Shown: one piece after another, positions 49,701-60,102 of the stretch
How the letters are laid out: each line of letters opens with the position of its first letter
How positions within the stretch are numbered: the stretch's first letter is position 1
Source of the DNA: Lycium barbarum
Lineage: Eukaryota; Streptophyta; Magnoliopsida; Solanales; Solanaceae
DNA length: 64,000 nt
NCBI RefSeq assembly: GCF_019175385.1
Contig: NC_083338.1
Span: forward strand, 88,991,777 to 89,055,776
Direction of reading: 5' to 3'
Program-made: the position numbers and the translations under genes
Notes under the pieces: model-generated
The model's database searches: none
What the model was told of the DNA's origin: nothing
Seen by the model: only the letters and a program-made list of their open reading frames with translations

Positions 49701-49924
49701 TACGAGTTTGCTATTCTGTCTGCTATGATAGCCTTAACGGCTTAAGTGTAAGTCTAAGTATGCTTATGTATGTATATGTTCTCGTGCGCTGTATTTTATT
49801 TTATTATGGATCCGTGTACAGCTAATGTGAATTAGTTTTTTTGGGCACGCCAACTCTGGTAGGTAATTACGTACGGGTATCCAGTTAGGATACCAGTCAC
49901 GGCCCACGAGGTTGGGTCGTGACA
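46776..49924 (+). mobile_element. Solo LTR G (3149 bp) in F's 3' LTR
   Basis: TGTTATATCCTGTATTTTCG...GGGTCGTGACA, flanked by AAAAA on both sides (46771-46775, 49925-49929); F's 5' LTR shows the uninterrupted site near 40505. Same LTR type as K and D. Contains repeats of a GCGTCCC..GGGCCGGGwTCTGT unit at 48975-49200 and the hairpin block at 49400-49462. No internal sequence. Confidence 0.92.
48975..49200 (+). repeat. GCGTCCC..GGGCCGGG repeats in LTR G
   Basis: Four irregularly spaced copies of a unit that can fold back on itself (GTCCCTCatgaGAGGGCCGGG and variants). Related to the copies in K at 60889-61117. Confidence 0.75.
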
Positions 49925-51539
49925 AAAAATACCTATATGAGATGGTTCTTGTTGCTGTTAATTTAACTGAATTGGTTTCTTGGGGTTGTCGAGTTTATAA
50001 GGAAATGTTGTCGAAATTCCGTTAGAAATAAAGATAAGTTTAAGGGATTGATTATAAGGATATATATTGGAGTGATTGTTGGTAAATTGATACTGTTGAT
50101 AGATTAGTATGACCCGAAGATGGGACGTGGTTAGGTGGAAAGCGGCAAAGGTATGTAAGGCAAACCTTTCTTCTATTGGCATGATTCCTGTTGTTATTCA
50201 TTCTATATGTACTCCATATGATTTCATTCTTAGACAAATAAGGTCCAAATGTTTCTTGTGATGGCTTATTGATATTGTACTCCTATTCGGTTCCAAAGGG
50301 AACACTCATAAGGGGCCAAGTTGAGTTGTGTATATGGTTTTACTAATGATTTCGAGGAAATCGGTTTTATACTAAAGGAAACATAAAGTTTGATTTTCAA
50401 AACCACTCCGAAAGGGGTGCAAGATTTTACTACTTCATTTCATTTACGATTTCTATTTACATTCCATAGTATCATCCCTTTATATTGATATGATCATTTA
50501 TTCTTTGGGTAGGGCAATAAGATGAAATTGAGTAGAATATAAGTAGTAAGAATTTCATAACAATTCTACCCTTAAACCTGGAGGTATGTCCTCCTAAGTC
50601 TAGTGAGATACAAATTTGATAACTTCTAATGAAAGACCAAGGCTAATGACTGGATTGTGATGACTTGATTAGTGACTTATGATATGAATTAAAATTGATA
50701 TTTGTGTATTGAGTTTGTGTTGATATTAATCCGGAAGCGGCTGCCCGAAGGGGCCATCGTTATTAAGCCGGAAGCAGCTGCCCGAAGGGGCCATCATCAT
50801 TATGCCAGAAGCGGCTGTCCGAAGGGACAATTCTGTTAACATGTCGGAAGCAACATGTTTGTTTGATTGCATTATTTACTTAAAGATTGTTTTGAGACTT
50901 TGTGTGCCTATTTTTTTTATTTTTTTTCAGTGAAGGCTGCAGGTATTGAGTTAGATTGTGATGTCTTCTCTCCTAAGTAAAATTATGATTATGACTTGTT
51001 ACCAGCTTACATACTAGTACATTGTCCGTACTGACGTCCTTTTGCCTGGGGACGCTGCGTTCATGCCCGCAGCCCCAGATTTTTTGGCAGGTTAAGTGCA
51101 TAGCTAGAATGCTTGGACGTCAGCTGGGATTGGCAAGTTCCAGCTCATTCTGGAGCTGTGCTGAGTTATGTACCGATATGTATGATTATGGGTATGTCAG
51201 GGCCCTGTCCTGACTCATAATGTTCAGTTTACTTCTTAGAGACTTCTGCAGACAGTGTCCTGTGGTATGTTTGTCTAGATGTCGACAAAGCAATGTCAGT
51301 TGAGTCATTTGTGGATTTTAAAAGAGTATGTATTTTAGATGATTTCAATTGGTTTAAAGTACTTATTTGATTGAAATTTTTCATAATCGTTATAAAGATA
51401 ATGATTTCTATTTGGAAAAGTTTTATGTTCTTAAAAGTTTTTGAAATGATAGGATTTGATAGAGCGAATTTCTAAGGGTTCGCTCGACTCTGATGAGAGT
51501 CGGGTGCTCGTCATGCCCTACCACTATTAGGGTGTGACA

Positions 51540-52059
51540 CAAGGCATCTATTTATACAATCACTGAAAATCAGTCCGTCGGGACTTCCACGGACATTTAT
51601 ACGGTTCGTATAAGTGGTCGTGGTTCACCAACCAGAAGACCATCTCCCTGCTGGGTGTTATACGGACCGTATAAAGTTATACGGACCGTATAAGTGGTCG
51701 TATAACTCCACTTCCCTGAAATGGTTTCCGTCGTTTCGTTTGATCTCCAATCCTTATGGAACCTTCTTAACACTTGTATAATACTTCATTAACCATACAA
51801 TAGGCTTTATATCAGGCCTTCAAGACATCACCACATAAACATTATTTCAATCATAGCGGAACCTTTCCGATCACGACTTACTTTTCGCTTCCTTCAACAA
51901 ACTAAACTTCATATATTCATAGAACTTCGAAATCTTATTGTATGCACCTCAAGCTATCTAATCCTTTGCTTAGCCCGGTAGGGATTTCATAATCACCTTA
52001 AGTTCACACTAGCCTATCCACAAGGCAACACACACACACGGAATTTCCGAGGTGTAACA
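51540..52059 (-). repeat. Element C 5' LTR, segment 4 (5' end)
   Basis: From the right CAAGG copy to the LTR edge GGTGTAACA. Matches 8390-8969 except that one copy of the CGGTCCGTATA repeat unit is absent. Palindromes at about 51598-51705. Confidence 0.88.
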
Positions 52060-52200
52060 TATATACCCCGTGCCACTTAGGAATATATTGTAAAGGAATT
52101 GTTTCTGACGCATATGAGAACAATTTTGTTAGAAGGCACTGGATGAGTTGTTATAAGGAAGGAAAATAATGGAGTTATAAGGATAGATGATGAGTTATGT
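52060..52200. other. Unassigned flank right of element C
   Basis: About 140 AT-rich bases starting TATAT (expected C target duplicate). I see no match to other parts of the window and no gene. Confidence 0.5.
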
Positions 52201-53497
52201 TGCTCTCAAACTCACATGCAAGTATACGTGGTCGTACAAGTAATATAGTATTTTAAAGTCCAGATATCGTACCCACAGAGACTTAGATTTTATACCGTTC
52301 AACTAATTCAAATTCCGTTGTAACTATTCAAGAAGGTAACAATAAAGATGTTTGGTGTGATTAAACTATAACTGAAAATAAGCAAATAAATAAGAGTGTT
52401 TTGTGACTAAGAAACTTGTGATAAAAACTGTAAGGTTTATCATACCAGAGAAAGTTCCAGGGTCATGGCTTTCGACAATCCAGTTAGCCTTCTGACAATT
52501 CTACCTATCTTATTTCCTGGGTTACTAGTTGACGGGTTAATGGTAACTTTATGAGTATCTTCCGAGTTGATCGCAAGCCTGCAGCTGCTGCTCTAATGCC
52601 TATATCCCTATGGTTGCCAGAAAGTAACAAGAACACATTTACTTTTTCGTGTCCAACTAATCATGGCTAAAGGGTATATTCCTATCCTCATTAACGAAAC
52701 AACTTTATCAAATAAACCCTATTTATTCTTATTACGTATGCTAATTACCTATCCCTAGTTCAATTCACACACCATAGATAGGGTCTAATTAGCGATCAAA
52801 TAATTAAACACTAACCACCAGTATAAATAAGCAACCCAAAATATGGAAATTTAATAGATACAAATTGTTGTCAAACAAACTATCATGTCTTTGCATCAAT
52901 CCTAGAATAAAGAAGTTTAGCTACTCATGATTCTAGATGAAGAACAAGAATTCATGGATAATCCAGGGTTGAATGAAGAAAATAAAATAAATCTAAGGGA
53001 GAGAAATAAGGACGATGGCTTACAAAACTCAAGAAATATCCTAGCACGTCGTTATGAATAAAACGTCCATTTATAGTCTAGATTAAAAACAAAAATAAGT
53101 TGGCCATATCCCGATTAAAATGGGAAAACTGCACGTCAGACCCATGATGGCTGTGCGTCAATCGCCCATCACGGGTTTCTCAGAGTTTCAAAATCCTCTT
53201 CAGTCAGAGAGGCCTCACTCGCACGCTGGTTGCACGATGCGCACTGAACACACAATGCTGTTTAGTTGCTGATTTTTCAGTGTCGCATGACCCTCTCGTT
53301 ATCACATTCAAGTCCTAACATAACCAGAATCCACCACAAAACTGCTCGATTTTAATACAATCATCCTCGTTACACTTAAACACACAAATATACCAACATA
53401 AGCTCGAATACAACAATTTCACAATTAATAAAGCGAATAAAGTACTAAGAATGAAAGGTAAAGTGACACTATATATCGATATTTTTGCAAAATATCA
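52201..53497 (-). mobile_element. Tat/Ogre-like LTR (about 1.3 kb)
   Basis: On the minus strand the LTR begins TGATATTTTGCAAAAATATC at 53497, right after a purine-rich GCTTGAGGACGAGCAAAGTC...AGTGGGGGTAG tract; that tract is typical of the 3' end of Tat-lineage Ty3/gypsy elements. The other end is placed at TGCTCTCAAACTCAC (52201), which is uncertain. The sequence is unlike the other LTRs here. It is non-coding, apart from a chance frame. Confidence 0.6.
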
Positions 53498-53604
53498 CTA
53501 CCCCCACTTAGACTTTGCTCGTCCTCAAGCAAACACTTGCCAATACCAACCTACCATAACTATAACCATGCAATTCAAGAAGGTCTACTCGGGTTTTGGC
53601 TAAT
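53498..53604 (-). other. Polypurine tract and ~80-bp internal remnant of the Tat-like element
   Basis: Minus strand: TTGCTTGAGGACGAGCAAAG followed by a TAAGTGGGGGTAG purine tract. About 80 bases of internal sequence remain before an abrupt junction, near 53605, with a different LTR family. Confidence 0.6.
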
Positions 53605-54994
53605 ACGGCCATTTCAAATAGCCTCACATACCTTTTTCGTTTAACTAATCTATCACGTGCTTGTTCTCCTTCGATGCCCACGTTTCTACCTTCAAGAGAA
53701 TTAGCAGCAAAATTAGTTAATCCACTATAAGAAGGTGTTACTATTTCTAGGAAAAGTTGGGCAGCATTTCCTTTGTTTATACTACTTTCCCCATGTTCTA
53801 TATCAACTCCCAAACATTCATAACAACATTCACAATATCACAATCAACAATCATCATTCATCTACCTTACCCACATTTCGAAATTTCACTCCAAATTCTC
53901 CATAATCATGGTCATAGTTCACTATCACGTTTTCTCATATATAATACTTATTCCATGTTCTAAATGTCGTTCCCAACATACTTACAATCACAACACCCCA
54001 ATATTCATAATTCACCCCAAACTACTACTCAACAATATCACTATTCACACATTCATGACCCATTTTCTATATCTTTCTGCAATCCAAGTGTTTGAACTTT
54101 TCAATACCTTAAATAACATATAAATACCATAAAAATTACCTTAGATGGTGTAGGAATAATCTTTGGGTGGAAATACGTCACTTGAGAAAATCCCTAGTTT
54201 CACTTTCCATGGAATTTCTTGACTTAGGTGAACCTTAGTGAGTTTCTTTCACTTGTTTCCCTTGATTTGATGAAGTTGATCATAAATTTCACTTGGATTA
54301 TTGTATATGAGGGGTTTGGGAAGTTATAGAGAAGACTTTAGTTGTGGAGATTGAAAATGAAATGAAAATAATGAACTTATACGGACGAAATTATACGGAA
54401 CTTATAAATAAAAATCTATCCCGACGAAATTATACGGACACTTATACGGTCCATATAAGTGACCATGAAACTGCTCCAGTAACCATCCCACTCGATGTCA
54501 ATTTGACGGAACATTATACGGTCCGTATAAATTTATACGGTTCGTATAAGTGACTGTGAAATCACCCCTTCATCAACTTCATTTTGTGACAATACTATAG
54601 TCCATTATACGGATCGTATAACATTATACGGGCCGTATAACTGACCATATAACTCATCCTTTTACTGATCTTTTTCTTGTCACTTCGTTTGATCTCCAAT
54701 CCTTAGGGAAACTTCTTAGCACTTGTTTATTACCTCATTAACAATCTAAGGGACGTTATAACTCTTCTCCAAAGCACCCTTTAGTTATCATTAACTCATT
54801 ACTTGTAATTTCTTTCCGATACATATCGTATTCCTTGCCTTCTCTCGGCAAACATTCTTCTTTTATCTCAAATGCCTTTGAAATCTTAATTACGGTCATC
54901 AAACGTCATTCCTTTCTTATTAAAATATCGTATACTAGTATTCTTCGCTAGTCTATTCATTGTACGTTAACAGGAAATTTTTCAAGGTGTAACA
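53605..54994 (-). repeat. Truncated LTR I (A/B/C/H/J family)
   Basis: Aligns to C's LTR from the AGCCTYACATACCTTT point (C 7629) to its 5' terminus AAGGTGTAACA at 54994. The remaining ~1.1 kb, which would hold the hairpin block and PBS-side end, is missing. Palindromes of TATACGGWCCGTATA type at about 54375-54655. No polypurine tract follows, so it was a 5' LTR or solo LTR. The next 24 bases (54995-55018) match nothing. Confidence 0.8.
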
Positions 54995-55018
54995 GTATGC
55001 TTAAACTTCGTACACTCT

Positions 55019-57503
55019 TGTTACGCCTCGAAAAATTTTCTGTTGGTACGCAAGTGAACGAACTAGTGAGGAATGGCATTTGATGACCCTAGTTGAGATT
55101 TAAAAAATGTTAGAGAGGAGAGAAGAGGACTGCCTAGAGAAGGAAAAGTATTCGATAAATCTCGGAGAGGAAATACGAGTAACGAGTTAATGACGACTTA
55201 ATGATGTTTTGGGGAAAAGGTTATAATGTCCCTTAGATCGAGAATGAAGTGTTGAACAAGTGTTAAGAAGGTTCCATAAGGATCGGAGATCAAACGAAGC
55301 GAGGAGAACAAGTTCAGTGGACTGATGGGTTATACGGCTCATTATATGGACCATATAATGTTATACGAACCGTATAATGGATCGTAAAACCATCACAGAA
55401 AAGGTTGCTCGCTGGTGATGTTTTACGGTCAGTTATACGGACCGTATAATGGACCGTAAAACGTTCACAGTGAAGGGTGAAGGAAAGACCCATTTCAGGG
55501 TCAATTATACGGACCGTATAATCATTATACGGACAGTATAATGGACCGTATAATAAACCCGACAGATCGGTGATGGGTTATTAAATACGAGACCAAGTTC
55601 ATGAAATCATTTTCCACATTTCACCCTTCTCTCTAAAACATCTCTCTACATTTATTACACAAGTTTTCAAGGCTTATAAGTCATCAACAATATAAATCAA
55701 GTGAATCAAGAGCAAGGAAACCCATTAAAGGCCATTCAAGTCAAGAAATCCAAATGGAGGAAAACTAGGGTTTTTGCTCAAGTGGAGTATTATCAACTAA
55801 GGCTTGCTCCTACAACATCTAAGGTAAGATTCAAGATATTTATGTGTTGTTTAAGGTATTTGGGAGTGAAAATACTCAGATTGTAGAAGAGTATAGCAAA
55901 ATGGGTCATGAAGGACGAATAGTGACGTTTTGTGAAACAGTTTGGATTAAATCATGATTATTGTTGTGTTGTGACATGAATGGGTTATAAATGACGTTGA
56001 GATCATGAAATAGACATTGTATGTGAATGGACGAAATCATGCATTATGACCATGAATATGGGGGAATTAGAAACAAATTGAGAAATCTACATAATATGGA
56101 TAATGTGGATGATTAATGGATAATGTGGAGGAGTACGTGCAAGTGTAGAATAGTTCAACGAAAAGGTATGTAAAGCTAACCCTTCTTTCATAAGGCATGG
56201 TTCTTTGGCCAAACATCTAAATCCTCTATACGAGTATGTTGTCCTTTAAATGATTTGGTCTTCCGAGCTTGTAAGCGCACGATTCTTGATACGCTACGAG
56301 CGCACTGAGTTCCTCGTATGATTAGTAAGCCTATAAAGAGGTGTGTGACGAATTAGGATAATAGTAATGATGATAGAAATGATGATGATGATAGTAACGA
56401 TAATAGAAAAGATGTTTATGAGATATATGTAGGTATGCCCTTGTATGGCTACTATGAAACACCGAGCTTATATGGCCGGGTAGTGTATTTATAGATGTAT
56501 ATGTATATATATGATTATGTAACGCGCGCACACCACTGCAGTTGGGTACGGATAGCACTGAGACTTGGTAGGGCCAGGTACGTGTAACACTGAGCCTTGG
56601 TTGGCCAGGTATGTTTGCTCACCGAGCCTATACATGGTCGGGTACGTGAAACACCGAACCTTTGTGGTCGGGTATGCTATGTAAATGATATGTATATAAT
56701 ATGGCTATGTATATGATATGGATATGTATATGATATAGATATGAGTATGAATACGGACATGATACAAATACGAATAAGAATATGTATGAGAATATGATTG
56801 TGAATACGTAATGTGAATGAGCACGTATACGAACACGGATATGGATAAGGATGTATGTACACAACCTTGCATTAGAAATGAAAGTCCCTATGACAAGCAA
56901 GTAAGTGCTTATGACAATGATTCTACTATCTCCCACCTTATGCTATTTCGCATGTCGCTTATTATGCTTCTATATTGATATTGATCATGCTTTACATACT
57001 CAGTACATTCTTCGTACTGACGTCCTTTTTTTTTAGGACGCTGCGTCATGCCCGCAGGTGCACAGGGAGACAGACTTGATCCATAGCTGCTTTCTCAGGG
57101 ATTTCAAAGCAAAGCGTCATTTCATTCGGAGCCGTAGCTTTTGGGTACTTATTCTTTTGTGTACATAATTATGGGCATAGCGGGGTCCTGTCCCGCTCAT
57201 GTGATATGTTCTACCCTTCTTAGAGGCTCATAGTCACGTGTATATGGTTAGATATGTCTGGCCTTGTCGGCCTATGTTTTGTATACCATTTTGTTAGCCT
57301 TGTCGGCTCATGTATGTGATGTGGCATAGATGCCTATAATGGCATATAGATGCTGTTGTCCAAATGGGACTAGTTTGATAAATGAAAGGAAGTGTATGTT
57401 TAATTATGTGGCTCACCTAGATGCAAGCATAAGTGTAAGCTAAGGGGTGCCCGGGTGGACTAGCACCGGGTGCTCGTCGCGGCCCCCTAGTCGAGTCGTG
57501 ACA
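55019..57503 (+). repeat. Element J 5' LTR (2485 bp)
   Basis: TGTTACGCCTCGAAAAATTT...CGAGTCGTGACA. Palindrome array at 55325-55560 (TATACGAACCGTATA, TTATACGGACCGTATAAT), five CCGAGCC..GGCCGGGTA-type repeats at 56460-56680, hairpin block at 56995-57058. No gene. Confidence 0.92.
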
Positions 57504-57507
57504 AAAG

Positions 57508-57519
57508 TGGTATCAGAGC
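57508..57519 (+). other. Element J primer-binding site
   Basis: TGGTATCAGAGC, a perfect initiator-Met type site, four bases after the LTR. Confidence 0.92.
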
Positions 57520-57681
57520 AGTTCAGTCCTTGGGTGTGTCTACGAGCCGTGTCTAGTAGAGTCTTGGTTATGAGTGTGTTGCATTCCACATTTATAAACA
57601 AGAAGCTGCGGACATTGTAGGAGTGATTGACCTTCTTTCTTCATAAGCATCGTGCGATAGAGCTATGATGTAAGAAAATTA

Positions 57682-60102
57682 TTGTTTCTTAATGGTGTAG
57701 TTGTGATATGTGACCGCCGCACTATAGTCGACTTGCATGAATTAAAGATGGGAGATTTTGATGTTATTATGGGCATGGATTGGTTGGCTTCTTGTTATGC
57801 CAATGTTGATTGTAGAATGAAAATGGTTCGTTTCCAATTTTTGGGAGAACCTGTCTTAGAATGGAAAGGGAATACGGCGTCGCCAAAGGGTAGGTTTATT
57901 TCCTACCTAAAGGCAAGGAAAATGATCACAAAGGGTTGTATTTATCACCTAGTGTGAGTTCAAGATATAGAAGCTGAGTCACCGACTCTTCAGGAAGTTC
58001 CCGTGGTGAATGAATTTCCGGATGTATTCCCGGAAGAGCTTCCAGGCCTTCCTCCCGAGCAGGAGATTGATTTTGCTATCGATGTGTTGCCAGGCACTAA
58101 ACCTATATCTATCCCTCCATACAGAATGGGACCCGCAGAACTGAAAGAATTGAAAAAGTAATTGAAAGACTTGCTTGCGAAATACTTCATTAGACCTAGT
58201 TCATCCCCGTGGGGAGCACCCGTATTGTTTGTCCGAAAGAAAGATGGCTCCCTGAGAATGTGCATTGATTATAGGCAATTGAATAGGGTGACGATTAAGA
58301 ATAGATATCCTCTCCCGAGGATTGATGATTTATTTGATCAATTGCAAGGTGCCAAATGGTTTTCAAAGATCGATTTGAGGTCTGGGTATCATCAAGTGAG
58401 AGTTAGGGAGAAAGATATCCCTAAGACAGATTTCAGAACAAGATATGGTCATTTTGAGTTCCGAGTAATGTCATTTGGGCTAACTAATGCGCCAACAGTA
58501 TTTATGGATCTGATGAATAATGTGTTCAGGCCCTTCCTAGATTTATTTGTGATAGTATTCATTGATGACATCTTGGTGTATTCTAGATCCGAGGTAGAAC
58601 ATGCGGATCATTTGCGTACTATCCTTGGAGTTCTTTGAACTCGAGAGTTATTTGCAAAGTTTTCCAAATGCGAGTTTTGGTTGAACTCGGTGGCATTTTT
58701 AGGGCATATTGTTGCAGCCGATGGTATTCGAGTAGATAGTCAAAAGATTGAGGCCGTGAAGACTTGGCCAAGGCCCACAACTCCTATGGAGGTTCATAGC
58801 TTTCTGGGCTTAGCGGGTTATTACAGGAGGTTCGTGGAAGGTTTTTCTTCTATTTCGGCACCACTCACAAAGTTAACCCAGAAATCTGCAAAGTTTCAAT
58901 GGACAGATGCTTGCGAACGTAGTTTCCAGGAGCTAAAGGGTAGATTGACTTCTGCCCCAGTCTTGACACTTCCAGAGGTATTGGAAGGATATGTTGTTTA
59001 TTGTGACGCTTCAGGTGTTGGGCTAGGCTGTGTATTGATGCAACATGGCTAGGTGATTGCGTATGCTTCAAGGCAACTGCGGAAACATGAGCAGAATTGT
59101 CCTACCCATGATCTAGAATTGGCCGCGGTGGTTCATGCACTAAAGATATGGAGACATTATTTATATGGTGTCCACGTGGATATTTATACAGATCATAAGA
59201 GCCTTCAGTATATCTTTAACCAGAAAGAGTTTAATCTCCGGCAACGATGATGGCTAGAATTGCTAAAAGACTATGATGTTGATATCCTGTATCACCCCGG
59301 AAAGGCAAATGTTGTGGATGATGCTCTTAGCCGTAGATCAATGGGAAGTCTATGTGATGTACGACCAGAGAAGAGGGAAATGGCCCGTGAGCTCCAACAG
59401 TTAGCTAGCCTAGGAGTTCGAGTGGTGGACTCAGGTAGCAGCGGAGCTACTATTCGGATTTCTGCAGTCTCGACACTAGTGGCAGAGGTGAAAGAGCGAC
59501 AATATGAGGATCCCATTCTAATGCAGTACAAGGATACACTCCCTCAGAAAGAGGAGTCATCATTTGATATTTCAGCAGACGGAGTTCTCCGATGCCGAGG
59601 CAGATTATGTGTTCCCGATGTGGCAGATTTACGCCACCAGATATTGAAGGAAGCTCATTGTTCCTATTATTCTGTTCACCCCGGAGCGACAAAAATGTAT
59701 CACGACCTTAAGTCTATATATTGGTGGAATGGGATGAAGAATGATATAGCGGAGTTTGTAGCTCAATGTCCTAATTGTCAACAAGTGAAGATCGAGCACC
59801 AAAAGTCGGGTGGATTGTTGCAAGCTATAGAAATCCCGACGTGGAAGTGGGAAGTGATTAATATGGAATTCATTACAGGGTTACCCCGTTCTCGACGGAA
59901 GTATGATTCCATATGGGTGATTGTGGATAGACTCACCAAGTCAGCTCATTTCTTACCGGTCAGAACGACCTATGTGGCAGAAGATTATGCAAGGCTATAC
60001 CTTAAAGAGATAGTGAGACTTCATGGTGTTCCAGTGTCTATTATTTCCGATAGAGGGACTCAGTTTACAGTTAAATTTTGGGAGTCTTTACAAGAGGGTT
60101 TA
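57682..60102 (+). pseudogene. Element J pol: protease end, RT, RNase H, integrase N-half
   Basis: After a normal leader (57504-57690) the sequence jumps to [17 protein letters not shown] in the C-terminal half of protease. Premature stops: TGA 57955-57957 (CGA), TAA near 58159 (CAA), TGA 58636-58638 (CGA), TAG 59050-59052 and TGA near 59248 (CGA). No frameshift is seen across these: the reading stays collinear with B. RT has [10 protein letters not shown] and FIDD, and RNase H has YCDASG, ELAAVV, TDHKS; the ADAL motif reads DDAL. Integrase has CPNCQQVK; its first catalytic Asp is Glu (GAA 59866-59868, NMEFITGLP) and SDRGTQFT is kept. Cut by K after SLQEGL. Confidence 0.9.

Larger units (their letters stand above)
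39394..51539 (+). mobile_element. Element F: non-coding LTR element (LARD-like) inserted in C's LTR
   Basis: Two matching LTRs (TGTTACGCCCCAG...GGGTGTGACA) of 2728 and 2717 bp after removing H and G, with an initiator-Met type PBS, a 1132-bp internal region without any gag-pol homology, and a polypurine tract. CAAGG flanks it at 39389-39393 and 51540-51544. The layout (LTRs each longer than the internal region, no ORF) fits large retrotransposon derivatives, which must borrow proteins from an autonomous partner. The leader after the PBS resembles that of D and J. Confidence 0.9.
45669..51539 (+). repeat. Element F 3' LTR, split by solo LTR G
   Basis: 45669-46775 plus 49925-51539, net 2717 bp. 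Hairpin block at 51010-51072, in which the first stem has lost a base. No gene. Confidence 0.9.
7514..52059 (-). mobile_element. Element C: full Tekay-like chromovirus split by four insertions
   Basis: Read on the minus strand: 5' LTR (52059 back to 23991, broken by F, E and D), PBS, gag-protease-RT (23781 to 21091), insertion of B, then RNase H-integrase-chromodomain (11292 to 9173), polypurine tract and 3' LTR (8969 to 7514, where A interrupts it). Removing D, E and F with one target copy each leaves a 5' LTR of 2574 bp, normal for the family. Its remaining 3' LTR end (about 1.1-1.2 kb) must lie left of A outside the window. The right flank begins TATAT (52060-52064), the expected target duplicate. 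C is the oldest layer of the main stack. Confidence 0.85.
55019..60102 (+). mobile_element. Element J: Tekay-like chromovirus lacking gag, cut by K
   Basis: 5' LTR, PBS, leader, then pol from mid-protease to mid-integrase; the rest lies beyond K to the right of the window. Closest to A and B. The whole gag and the protease active site are deleted. Confidence 0.9.
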
